DNA of 64,000 nucleotides from Maribacter_C sp947494565 (GTDB taxonomy: Bacteria; Bacteroidota; Bacteroidia; Flavobacteriales; Flavobacteriaceae): contig NZ_JBLFEP010000008.1 in the NCBI RefSeq assembly GCF_047345415.1, positions 57,626 through 121,625 on the forward strand. Reading direction: 5' to 3'. Made by a program: the position numbers and the translations under genes. The notes under the pieces were generated by a model. The model was not told the origin of the DNA. It made no database searches and worked only from the letters and a program-made list of their open reading frames with translations. Positions 25,992-35,139 of the stretch are shown piece by piece; positions within the stretch are counted from its first letter, which is position 1; each line of letters starts with the position of its first letter.

Positions 25992-27371
25992 TTAGTCTTT
26001 ATTTCCGATGGAAAAACTATTGATGTATCCGATTGGATCTTTTGCATCGAAGGACGTTCCATCAATAAAATCAGCGGTTACGGGTTTGTATCCATCCGTT
26101 TCAGGAATATCGGTTGCGGGAATTTGTCCTTCAGCCACCAACAAGTCCGCAGCTTTTTTCCAGATATCAGGACGGTAAATGTCTTTGATGGTCGAACCAT
26201 ACCACTCTGCGGTTTTTGTTTCAGGAATTTGTCCCCATCTACGCATTTGCGTTAGGAACCAAATACCATCCGAATAAAAAGGATAGGTTGCATTGTACTT
26301 GTAAAAGACATTGAAATCGGGCATCTCGCGCTTGTCACCTTTTTCGAATTCGAAAGTTCCGGTCATAGAATTCGCCAATACCTCTTCTGGCGCACCTACG
26401 TATTGAGACATAGAAAGAACCTTTACAGCCTCCGCTCTATTCGAAGGCTCATCCAGCCATTTACCTGCACGAATCAATGCTTTGGTAACAGCAACCGCCG
26501 TATTCGGATTGTCATCGACAAACTTTTTTGTCATTACGAAAACCTTCTCAGGATTGTTTTTCCAGATATCATAGTTCGTGGTTACAGGAACTCCGATACC
26601 CTTAAATACAGCTTGCTGATTCCATGGTTCACCCACACAGTACCCATAAATAGTTCCAGATTCCAAAGTAGCTGGCATTTGCGGCGGTGGTGTCACCGAA
26701 AGTAAAACCTCAGCATCAATTTGACCCTGTACGTTGTCAGCAGTGTACATGCCCGGATGAATTCCGGCAGCCGCCAACCAATATCGAATTTCATAGTTGT
26801 GTGTGGAGACAGGAAATACCATTCCCATTTTAAAAGGTTTACCACTATTCTTGTAGTCGGTAATTACGGGTTTTAACGCGTCTGCTTTAATAGGGTGAAT
26901 CGGTTTTCCATCGGATCCTTTCGGAACGTTTGGTTTCATTTTTGACCAAACATCATTCGAAACCGTGATTCCATTTCCGTTCAAATCCATGGAAAAGGGA
27001 GTTACCAATTGTGCTTGTCTTCCGAATCCGGCACCAGCTGCAATAGGCTGTCCGGCCAACATGTGCGAACCGTCTAACTGTCCATCAATGACGCGGTCCA
27101 ATACATTCTTCCAATTCGACTGGGCTTCAACAGAAACAAAAAGCCCTTCCTCTTCAAAGAACCCCTTTTCTTTGGCGATAGCCAAAGGAGCCATATCCGT
27201 TAATTTTATAAACCCGAATGTGAGTTGTGGTTTTTCAATATCCAATTGTTGTGTTTTTGATGCGACGGCTTCAGAAGTCTTTTCTGTGGCTTTTTTAGCT
27301 TCCTTTCCACCACAAGCAACCATTAATAGGGTTACCGATAGAAAAAAGGAGATTTTCAAAATTGATTTCAT
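25992..27371 (-). CDS. nrtA: Nitrate-binding lipoprotein of the ABC transporter
   Basis: 459 residues from ATG 27371 (an upstream TTG would add two residues). The lipoprotein signal is MKSILKISFFLSVTLLMVAC, with lipidation at Cys20. The mature domain is a type II periplasmic-binding fold of the NrtA/CmpA/SsuA type: LTFGFIKLTDMAPLAIAKEKGFF, the family opening, then FKMGMVFPVSTHNYEIRYWL. Nitrate capture is inferred from neighbours; close relatives bind nitrate, nitrite or bicarbonate. First gene of the operon; three phased TACGTA hexamers lie 45-70 bp upstream. Confidence 0.88.
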   Translation of the reverse strand: MKSILKISFFLSVTLLMVACGGKEAKKATEKTSEAVASKTQQLDIEKPQLTFGFIKLTDMAPLAIAKEKGFFEEEGLFVSVEAQSNWKNVLDRVIDGQLDGSHMLAGQPIAAGAGFGRQAQLVTPFSMDLNGNGITVSNDVWSKMKPNVPKGSDGKPIHPIKADALKPVITDYKNSGKPFKMGMVFPVSTHNYEIRYWLAAAGIHPGMYTADNVQGQIDAEVLLSVTPPPQMPATLESGTIYGYCVGEPWNQQAVFKGIGVPVTTNYDIWKNNPEKVFVMTKKFVDDNPNTAVAVTKALIRAGKWLDEPSNRAEAVKVLSMSQYVGAPEEVLANSMTGTFEFEKGDKREMPDFNVFYKYNATYPFYSDGIWFLTQMRRWGQIPETKTAEWYGSTIKDIYRPDIWKKAADLLVAEGQIPATDIPETDGYKPVTADFIDGTSFDAKDPIGYINSFSIGNKD

Positions 27372-27415
27372 ATTCAATACGATTTATAAGGTTATACTAC
27401 TTAACGGGTCAAAAA

Positions 27416-27473
27416 TACGTACTAATACGTATTTATACGTATTTATAGTGCCAAATATTTGTTGTTATACGTA
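27416..27473. promoter_or_regulatory. Array of TACGTA boxes upstream of nrtA
   Basis: TACGTA hexamers start at 27416, 27426, 27436 (exact 10-bp phase) and again at 27468. They sit 45-102 bp before the nrtA ATG. The densest array of the motif in the window, consistent with cooperative binding of a dimeric response regulator on one face of the helix. Confidence 0.65.
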
Positions 27474-27616
27474 TTTTTATGAGGATGGGATAAAGTGTTC
27501 TCTGAAAATCCAGAATTGTGAAAAAAGAGATAATGAAATTGAAGAATTCAAAAAAAAAAATAAAAAAGAAAGAAAATTAAAGTATCAATCAACTGACCTT
27601 ATTTACTAAGATACAC

Positions 27617-28390
27617 CTATAGGCTAGAATGGAGTACGCGCTGTACCTCTTCTTCAAAAAAGGCAGGGTGTTCGGCCACTACATTTCCTATAATGATAAT
27701 TCCAGGTTTGGAAACATCCAAAGTTTCATAATATGAATTGATTGTGCCCAAGGTACCAATGGTACAGCATTCATTGTCAAGAGTTCCATTTTGAACAATA
27801 GCTATTGGCATCTCACACCCTCTATATTTACTAACTTCAAGAGTTATTTTCGATAATTTTCGAATACCCATTAGAATGACCATGGTCGCTGAAGATTTAG
27901 ACGCATAAATCAAATCCTCGGAAAAAGAACCGTCGCGCTTGGTCGCTGTCATCACCCAAAAACTACTACTAACGCCGCGTCGTGTCATGGGTATTCCTTG
28001 GCCGGAGGGCACTGCCAAGGCACTTGAAATTCCGGGTATTACGGAAACGGGGATACCAAAGGATTCCACATAATCAATCTCCTCTTGTGCTCGTCCAAAG
28101 ACAAAGGGGTCCCCTCCTTTAAGACGAACTACATGTCCATATTTGAATGCATTTTCAACCATAAGGATGTTGATATTATCTTGGGTAAAGGAATGCTTAC
28201 TACAGCGCTTACCTACGTATATTTTCGGTATCGAAGCATCTACTTCCAAAAGAAGCTCCTCGCTCACCAAGGCATCATATAAAATGATGTCAGCAGCATT
28301 CAAAACCCTCAAACCCCTTAATGTAATTAAGTCTTTGCTTCCAGGCCCTGCACCTACCAAGCTTACTTTCGGTGAGTTTTCGTTTTTCAT
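27617..28390 (-). CDS. cobA: Uroporphyrinogen-III C-methyltransferase (siroheme branch)
   Basis: 257 residues, the usual size of a stand-alone SUMT. N-terminal VSLVGAGPGSKDLITLRGL, the central VRLKGGDPFVFGRAQEE, and VIPGISSALAVPSGQGIPMT are the family signature blocks of SAM-dependent tetrapyrrole methyltransferases. It makes precorrin-2 from uroporphyrinogen III. With the SirC-like dehydrogenase/chelatase at 33986-34579 it supplies siroheme to nitrite reductase. It is divergent from nirB and shares the promoter region with TACGTA boxes. Confidence 0.92.
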   Translation of the reverse strand: MKNENSPKVSLVGAGPGSKDLITLRGLRVLNAADIILYDALVSEELLLEVDASIPKIYVGKRCSKHSFTQDNINILMVENAFKYGHVVRLKGGDPFVFGRAQEEIDYVESFGIPVSVIPGISSALAVPSGQGIPMTRRGVSSSFWVMTATKRDGSFSEDLIYASKSSATMVILMGIRKLSKITLEVSKYRGCEMPIAIVQNGTLDNECCTIGTLGTINSYYETLDVSKPGIIIIGNVVAEHPAFFEEEVQRVLHSSL

Positions 28391-28434
28391 ATTACTACTT
28401 TTTTATGGAAAGATTATCATATCCGCAACAAGAA

Positions 28435-28483
28435 TACGTATTTATTTCCATATAAACAGATAAAAAATACGTATTAATACGTA
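28435..28483. promoter_or_regulatory. TACGTA boxes in the cobA-nirB divergent promoter
   Basis: Hexamers at 28435-28440, 28468-28473 and 28478-28483; the last two are 10 bp apart. One is 45 bp from the cobA start and the pair 32 bp from the nirB start. Same motif as upstream of nasA and nrtA. Confidence 0.65.
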
Positions 28484-28514
28484 ATATTGTGTTTTCGTAT
28501 TAAAATCGAAGCTT

Positions 28515-31019
28515 ATGAAAACAGTTGTAGTCGTTGGAAATGGAATGGTGGGGTTTAAATTCTGCGAGAAGTTTGTGGCCCAGTCGGATACCTCTAGCTA
28601 TAGGCTTATCGTTTTCGGGGAAGAACCTCGCGTCGCCTATGACCGTGTTCATTTAAGTGAGTTCTTCGAAGATGGGGATGCGGAACGCTTGCGTCTTGCA
28701 CCCAGAAGTTGGTATGAGCAAAATAGAATCGAATTGCATACCCATGAGCGCGTTTCCGACATTGATAGCGACGTTAAAACGGTGACTACCTCCAAAGGCA
28801 AAAGTGTTGCCTATGACTATCTGGTACTGGCCACGGGATCCGTTCCTTTTGTTCCCCCTATTCGAGGGGTGGAGAAAAATGGCGTATTTGTATACCGTAC
28901 GATAGAGGATTTACAAGACACCTTGGCCTATGCGGCAACCATAAAGGGAGGAAAAGCCGCCATACTTGGAGGTGGCCTACTAGGATTGGAAGCGGCAAAG
29001 GCCGTTATGGACATGGGGCTCGAGCCACATGTGGTGGAATTCGCGCCAAAGTTAATGCCGCGACAGCTCGACAGTAGAAGCAGTAGAGTACTGCAGGTAA
29101 AATTAGAGTCAATGGGTATTCATATCCACCTGAGCAAAGCCACGAATCAGATTTTGGGAAATGGCAAAATCACCGGCATGGAATTCGGTGAGGACGATAT
29201 CCTAAATGTAGACATGTTAGTGATTTCAGCCGGTATACGACCTCGTGATGAACTCGGTAAAAATGCCGGTTTAACCATGGGAACACGCGGTGGTATTGTA
29301 GTCAATAGCAGAATGGAAACATCCGACCCACATATTTTGGCTATTGGCGAGGTCGCATTATATAACCAAATGATCTATGGTCTCGTAGCACCTGGTTACG
29401 AAATGGCGCAAGTAGCCGTAGATCGAATTCTCGGGAAGCAAGAATCGGTCATGGCCGCGGAAATCGACATGTCGACCAAATTAAAACTAATCGGTGTTGA
29501 TGTGGCCAGCTTTGGGACACCTTTTATGCCTCCCGAGAAGGGTCATTCCATCATTTTTGAAAATAAGACGGAAAGTCTATATAAACGCATCAATGTCTCC
29601 CATGATGGTAAAAGACTATTGGGCGGAATTTTGGTCGGCGAAGCCGAAGATTACAATATGCTACTTCAGATGTATCAGAATGAAATGTCATTGCCCGAAC
29701 ACCCTGAAGTTCTTATTATCGGGGGGCGCGGTGAAGGTGGCACTTCCTTTGGTAGTGCTATGGATTTACCGGATACCGCAGTAGTCTGCTCCTGTGAAGC
29801 AGTGACCAAGGGCGCAATTTGCTCTTCGGTTTTGGACGATGGAAATGAGAATATCAAGTTGGTCGCGAAAGCCACAAAAGCGGCCACCGGGTGCGGCGGC
29901 TGCAAGCCGATGGTGGCCGATTTAATAACAGAGAGTTTAAAAACAATCGGAAAAACACTCAGGGTAAACCTATGTGAACACTTCGAATATTCGCGGCAAG
30001 AGCTGTTCGACATTGTTAAATTAAGAGGTATACAAGATTATGATGAACTGTTGGACACGGTGGGCAAAGGCCATGGTTGTGAGGTCTGTAAGCCTGCCAT
30101 AGCAGCCATTTTTGCCAGTATTTACAACGAAACCGCGAACAGACAAAGTACTATTCAAGATACTAACGACAGATACTTAGCGAATATTCAGCGAAACGGA
30201 ACCTATTCCGTGGTACCTAGGGTCGCAGGTGGCGAAATCACTCCCAAGCAGCTTATCGCCATGGGTCGAATTGCCGAGAAATATGATTTATACACCAAAA
30301 TCACGGGTGGGCAACGAATCGATATGTTCGGAGCGAAGTTGCATGAGCTGCCTTTAATTTGGGAAGAACTCATCAAAGAAGGATTTGAAACAGGGCAAGC
30401 CTATGGGAAATCCCTCCGTACGGTAAAAAGCTGTGTCGGCTCTACCTGGTGTCGTTACGGAATGGATGAAAGTGTAAGCTTCGCCGTAGAAATCGAAAAT
30501 CGCTATAAAGGCATTCGCTCTCCACATAAATTTAAAGGAGGGGTATCTGGGTGTATCCGCGAATGTGCCGAAGCAAGAGGCAAAGATTTCGGATTCATCG
30601 CTGTAGAAGGTGGCTGGAATGTATATGTTGGTGGAAATGGAGGTGCAAATCCAAAACATGCCATTTTACTGGCTGAAAAAGTAGCTAAGGAAACCGCCAT
30701 AACCTATGTAGACCGTTTTATCATGTTCTATATCAAAACAGCGCTCCCGCTACAACGAACCGCTCCCTGGCTGGAAAAGTTAGAAGGAGGTATTACCTAT
30801 TTGCAAAATGTAATCATCAACGACTCTTTAGGGATTGTCGACGAACTGGATGCCGAAATGCAGGCCTTGGTCGATTCCTATAAATGCGAGTGGACAGAAG
30901 CTGTCGAAACTCCTGAAATAAGAGAGCGCTATACACATTTCGTAAACTCTGAAGAGACCGATGACAACATCGAGTTCGTATCGTTGAGAGCACAAAAAAT
31001 GCCAAAGGCATGGGTGTGA
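28515..31019 (+). CDS. nirB: Nitrite reductase [NAD(P)H], large subunit
   Basis: 834 residues, the usual NirB length. Order: FAD/NAD(P) module (VVVVGNGMVGFKFCEKF, then AILGGGLLGLEAAKAV, to about 400); two BFD-like [2Fe-2S] domains (CSCEAVTKGAIC ... GCGGCKP and GHGCEVCKP, about 425-535); NiR/SiR ferredoxin-like half-domain; and the siroheme-[4Fe-4S] centre, with Cys in SCVGSTWCRYG and GVSGCIRECAEA. It reduces nitrite to ammonium in the cytoplasm. A repeat-containing gap of 114 bp separates it from nirD. The promoter has a pair of TACGTA boxes. Confidence 0.95.
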   Translation: MKTVVVVGNGMVGFKFCEKFVAQSDTSSYRLIVFGEEPRVAYDRVHLSEFFEDGDAERLRLAPRSWYEQNRIELHTHERVSDIDSDVKTVTTSKGKSVAYDYLVLATGSVPFVPPIRGVEKNGVFVYRTIEDLQDTLAYAATIKGGKAAILGGGLLGLEAAKAVMDMGLEPHVVEFAPKLMPRQLDSRSSRVLQVKLESMGIHIHLSKATNQILGNGKITGMEFGEDDILNVDMLVISAGIRPRDELGKNAGLTMGTRGGIVVNSRMETSDPHILAIGEVALYNQMIYGLVAPGYEMAQVAVDRILGKQESVMAAEIDMSTKLKLIGVDVASFGTPFMPPEKGHSIIFENKTESLYKRINVSHDGKRLLGGILVGEAEDYNMLLQMYQNEMSLPEHPEVLIIGGRGEGGTSFGSAMDLPDTAVVCSCEAVTKGAICSSVLDDGNENIKLVAKATKAATGCGGCKPMVADLITESLKTIGKTLRVNLCEHFEYSRQELFDIVKLRGIQDYDELLDTVGKGHGCEVCKPAIAAIFASIYNETANRQSTIQDTNDRYLANIQRNGTYSVVPRVAGGEITPKQLIAMGRIAEKYDLYTKITGGQRIDMFGAKLHELPLIWEELIKEGFETGQAYGKSLRTVKSCVGSTWCRYGMDESVSFAVEIENRYKGIRSPHKFKGGVSGCIRECAEARGKDFGFIAVEGGWNVYVGGNGGANPKHAILLAEKVAKETAITYVDRFIMFYIKTALPLQRTAPWLEKLEGGITYLQNVIINDSLGIVDELDAEMQALVDSYKCEWTEAVETPEIRERYTHFVNSEETDDNIEFVSLRAQKMPKAWV

Positions 31020-31045
31020 AATTCAACCCATCATGTTCACTCCCA

Positions 31046-31115
31046 ATTGTTCATTGTTCATTGTTCATTGTTCATTGTTCATTGTTCATTGTTCATTGTT
31101 CATTGATAATTGATA
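31046..31115. repeat. Heptanucleotide tandem repeat between nirB and nirD
   Basis: Eight perfect copies of ATTGTTC (31046-31101) followed by two copies of ATTGATA (31102-31115). It fills most of the gap between the nirB stop (31019) and nirD ATG (31134). The run is prone to slippage, which would change the length of the untranslated spacer, not a reading frame. Confidence 0.95.
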
Positions 31116-31133
31116 ATTGTAAAAACCTAAATT

Positions 31134-31511
31134 ATGATTGCTAGTTTAAACCTTTATGAAACTGTACCTGCCGAAGATGTAAAAATTTGGTTTAAAGCGG
31201 CAGCGATTTCCAAATTCCCAAAAAATGGAGGGGCATGCATCAAGTATAAGGACAAGCAAGTCGCGATTTTCAATTTCACTAGGAAAAATGCCTGGTACGC
31301 CTGTCAAAATCTATGTCCCCACAAAATGGAAATGGTCTTGTCTCGAGGAATGATCGGTGATGAAAACCTAGAACCCAAAGTGGCTTGCCCTTTGCACAAG
31401 AACAATTTCTCATTAAAAACAGGAAAACACCTCAATGGGGACTTAGAAGCTATTGCCACCTATCCCGTTAAAATCGAGGATGGCTTTGTGTATGTAGGCT
31501 TTTCTGAATAG
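31134..31511 (+). CDS. nirD: Nitrite reductase small subunit (Rieske-like)
   Basis: 125 residues. A Rieske fold is indicated, with both ligand pairs visible: CPH (in CQNLCPHKME) and CPLH (in VACPLHKNNF), so a [2Fe-2S] cluster can be held. Many NirD proteins of the enteric type lack these ligands, so this is the cluster-bearing form. Positioned right after nirB and upstream of DUF4202, in one direction; it completes the NAD(P)H nitrite reductase. Confidence 0.9.
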   Translation: MIASLNLYETVPAEDVKIWFKAAAISKFPKNGGACIKYKDKQVAIFNFTRKNAWYACQNLCPHKMEMVLSRGMIGDENLEPKVACPLHKNNFSLKTGKHLNGDLEAIATYPVKIEDGFVYVGFSE

Positions 31512-31532
31512 TTTTGGTCAAAACCCATTGAT

Positions 31533-32126
31533 ATGTCGATTTCGGATCAACTACAACATGCTTTTACGCTTTTTGATGCCGCAAATAAGGAAGACCCGAA
31601 TACAGAAGTCTTCCAAGGAAAAACATATCCTAAAGAATTGCTGTACGCTCAACGAATGACCGAGCAATTGAACACCTTTGCTCCAAATGCCTCCGAGGTC
31701 TTGCAGTTGACAGCACGTTGTCAACATATTCGTCGCTGGGAAATCACACGTGATTCCTTCGAAATGAATCGCGAAGGGTATCTAAGATGGCGACAAGAGT
31801 TGAAGAAGTTCCATGTCAAAAAAGCGGCTTCCATTTTAGAACAAGTTGGTTACCCAGAGGAAGTGATTAAAAAGGTCGGATTTCTTCTAGAAAAGAAACA
31901 ATTAAAAAAGAACAAGGAGACACAGACTTTGGAGGATGTCATCTGTTTGGTATTTCTAGAATATTATTTTGAACCCTTTGCCGCGAAACATCCCGAAGAA
32001 AAAACGATTGACATTTTACAAAAAACGTGGCGAAAGATGTCCGATAAAGGCCACGCAGCTGCATTGAAGCTTCCGCTTTCCGAAGTGTCTCTTCAACTCG
32101 TATCCAGGGCAATTGGTCCCAGATAA
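31533..32126 (+). CDS. DUF4202 protein of nitrate/nitrite assimilation clusters
   Basis: 197 residues, soluble. It matches my memory of DUF4202: an N-terminal FTLFDAANKEDPNTEVFQGK, ELLYAQRMTEQL, and a His-rich middle (ARCQHIRRWEITRDSFE). The His/Asp pattern hints at an HD-like metal fold. The family recurs next to nitrate and nitrite reductase genes in Bacteroidota and other phyla, but its role is unknown. It starts 21 bp after nirD and runs into the kinase gene. Confidence 0.75.
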   Translation: MSISDQLQHAFTLFDAANKEDPNTEVFQGKTYPKELLYAQRMTEQLNTFAPNASEVLQLTARCQHIRRWEITRDSFEMNREGYLRWRQELKKFHVKKAASILEQVGYPEEVIKKVGFLLEKKQLKKNKETQTLEDVICLVFLEYYFEPFAAKHPEEKTIDILQKTWRKMSDKGHAAALKLPLSEVSLQLVSRAIGPR

Positions 32127-32154
32127 ATTATCGTCGCAAAAAGAAAACAGAACA

Positions 32155-33996
32155 ATGCCCAGTAGCAACCATCAGAAACCTCTTGACACCACCACCTTTC
32201 TTAGGGTCAGGAAGTGGTATCTTTTGGCGCTGGCAGGAATCGCTTTGACCATAATAATCGCTCAAATATTAATTCAGACCCATTTAAATTCCCAGTTAAG
32301 TGATTCTCGGGTAATCAATGTTGCTGGTCGGCAACGTGCATTCAGTCAGAAATTGGTAAAAGAAGTGTTACTACTCAACGATACTTCCTCCCCGGAGAAA
32401 AAAAAGGGGATTATTTCCGAAATAGAACGAACCTTATCCGTTTGGAAAGCATCACATAAAGGACTTCAATTAGGAGACCCCACTTTGAACCTCCCTCCTG
32501 AAAACAATGCTGAGATCCTTAGTCTTTTTCAAAACCTAGATCCACATCATAAGGCTATGGTCAATGCAACGGAAGAAATCCTATCCCAAGAAAAAATAGA
32601 GCCCTTTGATTTTCTCAGACAGAAAACCATTCTTTTAGAAAACGAACGTTCCTTTTTGCGTTTGATGGACAACATCGTAAATAAATACGATGCGCGTAGT
32701 AATGCGCAACTTCAAAATTTAAAACAAAAGGAATATTGGCTATTGGCATTTTCCCTTTTGATCCTATTGCTTGAAATGCTCTTGATTTTTAGACCCCTAT
32801 CCCTACAGATTCGCAAAACGATCACCAATTTAATGCAAAGTCAGGTAGAGTCTGATATGAACACTAAGAAAATAGAGACCTTGCTCACCGAAAAAGAAAA
32901 GTCATTGCGGGAATTACAAGAACTCAACTTTGTTATTGACAATGCCGCTCTCTTTGCCAGTGCCCGTAAAGACGGGAGTATTGTCTTCATCAGTAAAAAA
33001 TTCCTGAAACTATTAGGGCTCAAAAGAGAGCAACTCAATACTCCTTTGTCAGAACTATTAACCACCGACGAGGGACAACAACAATACCTGAAAGAAGTAC
33101 TCAAAAACAATCGAAAGAACAATATTCGAACAGAAGAGATACAAATCACTACAGAATCAGGACAGCAGATTTGGTTAGATATTTCGATTATTCCTATGCA
33201 CCAAGCAAGCAAACAACAGAGTATTTTGATTTTATGCTCTGACATCACCCAACGGAAACAAAATCAATTGAAAGTAGCCCAATTGACCCAACAGAATTTT
33301 GAAGAGCGTATGCTTCAGAAAAAACAACAAGCCAGCCAAATTGTTGAAGGGCAAGAGGAAGAGCGAAAACGGATTGCAAAAGACATACATGATGGTATCG
33401 GTCAGATGCTTACAGCCCTAAAGTTTACTATTGAATCCATTGATTTGGAAAATATCGAGAATTCGGGAGAGAAAATTTCCTATCTCAAAGATTTGGCCGC
33501 TGATTTAATAAAGGGTGTTCGCACAGCAACTTTCAATTTGACACCCCCAGAATTGAGCGATCATGGTATTTTTCCGGCACTTCATAAAATGACTATTGAG
33601 CTTTCAAAACTTACGGGGAAAACTATTTTATTTGAGAATAAAACAGAAGAACACATTCGTTTTGATTCTTTAGCTGAAACCAATATCTATAGGGTTACAC
33701 AAGAGGCGGTGAACAATGCCATAAAATATGCACATGCCAATTACATTTTGGTCACTATTAATTTCAAGGATGCTATTTTAAGTATCGTTGTGGATGACGA
33801 TGGAAAGGGTTTCGATGCCTCTATTCTAGACGAAGTCCCAAAAAACAACAGTGAAGGTGGAATGGGTCTGTTCTTTATGAAAGAACGAATCAGCTATATC
33901 AACGGGCGTTTGTTCATCAATTCTGAAGTGGGTAAAGGGACACGAGTTACCATAAACTACAAAACAGATAAAAAAGAAGAACTCCATGGAGCGTAA
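32155..33996 (+). CDS. NarX-like membrane histidine kinase with PilJ/P-box sensor domain
   Basis: 613 residues from ATG 32155; an in-frame TTG at 32113 overlaps the previous gene and is less likely. Two transmembrane segments (LLALAGIALTIIIAQILI and WLLAFSLLILLLEMLLIF) flank a periplasmic domain that opens with INVAGRQRAFSQKLVKEVL, close to the nitrate-sensing P-box of NarX (INxAGxxRM.S..L). A PAS domain follows (about 265-385), then HisKA_3 with the phospho-His in RIAKDIHDGIGQMLTALK and HATPase. It is probably the sensor for the NarL-like regulator at 20764-21432, 11 kb away. Last bases overlap the next gene by 11. Confidence 0.87.
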   Translation: MPSSNHQKPLDTTTFLRVRKWYLLALAGIALTIIIAQILIQTHLNSQLSDSRVINVAGRQRAFSQKLVKEVLLLNDTSSPEKKKGIISEIERTLSVWKASHKGLQLGDPTLNLPPENNAEILSLFQNLDPHHKAMVNATEEILSQEKIEPFDFLRQKTILLENERSFLRLMDNIVNKYDARSNAQLQNLKQKEYWLLAFSLLILLLEMLLIFRPLSLQIRKTITNLMQSQVESDMNTKKIETLLTEKEKSLRELQELNFVIDNAALFASARKDGSIVFISKKFLKLLGLKREQLNTPLSELLTTDEGQQQYLKEVLKNNRKNNIRTEEIQITTESGQQIWLDISIIPMHQASKQQSILILCSDITQRKQNQLKVAQLTQQNFEERMLQKKQQASQIVEGQEEERKRIAKDIHDGIGQMLTALKFTIESIDLENIENSGEKISYLKDLAADLIKGVRTATFNLTPPELSDHGIFPALHKMTIELSKLTGKTILFENKTEEHIRFDSLAETNIYRVTQEAVNNAIKYAHANYILVTINFKDAILSIVVDDDGKGFDASILDEVPKNNSEGGMGLFFMKERISYINGRLFINSEVGKGTRVTINYKTDKKEELHGA

Positions 33997-34579
33997 CGAT
34001 CTATACCCTGTTTTCCTTAAAGTTTCACAATTGAATATTTTAATTGTCGGTGGTGGTAACGTTGCGGAAGAAAAGTTGACCTTTCTCTTGAAATCAAGTC
34101 CGAATGCCAAGGTAGAAATGGTATCTCCGATGTATCGGGAAGGCACCGTCGCCCTGGCCCAAAAATTCAACATTAAAATGCATAAAGCCGCATACGAGTC
34201 AAATTTTTTACTTGGCAATCACATGGTTATCGCCACTACGGATAGTATTTCGGTCAATGAGCGGGTATATCATGATTGCCGGAAGCAAAATATACTGGTC
34301 AATGTGGCGGACAATCCTCCGTATTGTGATTTCTACATGGGAGGAATTGTGACCAAGGGAAATGTCAAAGTTGCTATTTCTACGAATGGGAAATCACCTA
34401 CGACCGCCAAACGGTTACGTCAGTTTTTCGAGGATGTGATTCCTGAAAATATTGATGATCTGGTCAACAACCTGAACGAATTCCGGAAAACTATAAAAGG
34501 TGATTTTGAAGAAAAAGTAGAAACCTTAAATGAATTCACCAAAAGTCTGGTTGAAAAGAAAGCAAAAGATGAAAATTAG
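33986..34579 (+). CDS. Precorrin-2 dehydrogenase / sirohydrochlorin ferrochelatase (SirC/CysG-N type)
   Basis: 197 residues. N-terminal NAD-binding LNILIVGGGNVAEEKLTFLL, and the family segments VIATTDSISVNERVYHDCRKQN, NVADNPPYCDFYMGGIV and VKVAISTNGKSPTTAKRLR. It oxidises precorrin-2 to sirohydrochlorin and, in the bifunctional Met8p/CysG type, inserts iron. With cobA it makes siroheme for NirB. It overlaps both neighbours by 11 bp, so it is translationally coupled within the nirB-nirD-DUF4202-kinase operon. Confidence 0.88.
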   Translation: MERNDLYPVFLKVSQLNILIVGGGNVAEEKLTFLLKSSPNAKVEMVSPMYREGTVALAQKFNIKMHKAAYESNFLLGNHMVIATTDSISVNERVYHDCRKQNILVNVADNPPYCDFYMGGIVTKGNVKVAISTNGKSPTTAKRLRQFFEDVIPENIDDLVNNLNEFRKTIKGDFEEKVETLNEFTKSLVEKKAKDEN

Positions 34580-34937
34580 AATCAAAGGAAACTCCATACG
34601 CTATCGCTTGACCAAATCAGAGGTCGAGATTTTTTGTAAAACAGGTCGCTTTGAAGAAACCACGGATTTTGGCAATACGATATTCACCTATGTATTAGAA
34701 GCAAAAGAAGGAATTCATACGCTTGATGCCCAATTTCAAAACAACACCATCACCCTGTTTTTAGAAAAAAAAGCAAGTAAAAATTGGTTTGAAACCAGTC
34801 AAATCGGTTTCCATCATAGCATACAAAAAGCCAACGGCGCCACAATTCAGCTTTTGATCGAAAAAGATTTTGTATGTATGGACGAGACGGTTGAAGACCA
34901 GTCCGATAATTATCCGAATCCGAAAATGGGTAATTAA
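34569..34937 (+). CDS. Small conserved-type protein, end of nitrite operon (DUF7009-like)
   Basis: 122 residues from ATG 34569, which overlaps the siroheme gene by 11 bp; an upstream TTG at 34530 would overlap more and add only translated siroheme-gene sequence. Beta-rich with Lys/Arg: MKIRIKGNSIRYRLTKSEV and TGRFEETTDFGNTIFTYVL. I recall such proteins at the ends of flavobacterial nitrate clusters (name DUF7009 from memory, uncertain). It has no catalytic signature. A short hairpin (34949-34963, CGAAAC/GTTTCG) follows the stop. Confidence 0.6.
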   Translation: MKIRIKGNSIRYRLTKSEVEIFCKTGRFEETTDFGNTIFTYVLEAKEGIHTLDAQFQNNTITLFLEKKASKNWFETSQIGFHHSIQKANGATIQLLIEKDFVCMDETVEDQSDNYPNPKMGN

Positions 34938-35139
34938 ATTGAAGTGAGCGAAACGAAGTTTCGTGCTGCAAGTTCTAAATCTTCACCCAACTGATCAGCA
35001 ACTATGTTTTGGAGATTCTTGGAAACAAAAAAGGTTATCTATTCTTGGTTGGGGTCACGAAGCTAACTTAATCATGACAATATATTAAAAATAAGTATTG
35101 GAAAATTATAGTTGATATTTTAGGCATGACCAAGATAAA

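Noticed and set aside
26965..27609. 214-codon plus-strand frame over nrtA and its promoter
   Set aside because: Antisense shadow of nrtA; it carries Ser/Asn/Pro-rich sequence without domain and a Lys-rich tail from AT-rich DNA.
31046..31115. CRISPR array
   Set aside because: Unit of 7 bases without spacers; a simple tandem repeat.
28515..31511. Dissimilatory or denitrifying nitrite reductase
   Set aside because: Both subunits are of the NAD(P)H siroheme type with an assimilatory nitrate reductase and transporter around them; no NirK, NirS or NrfA features.
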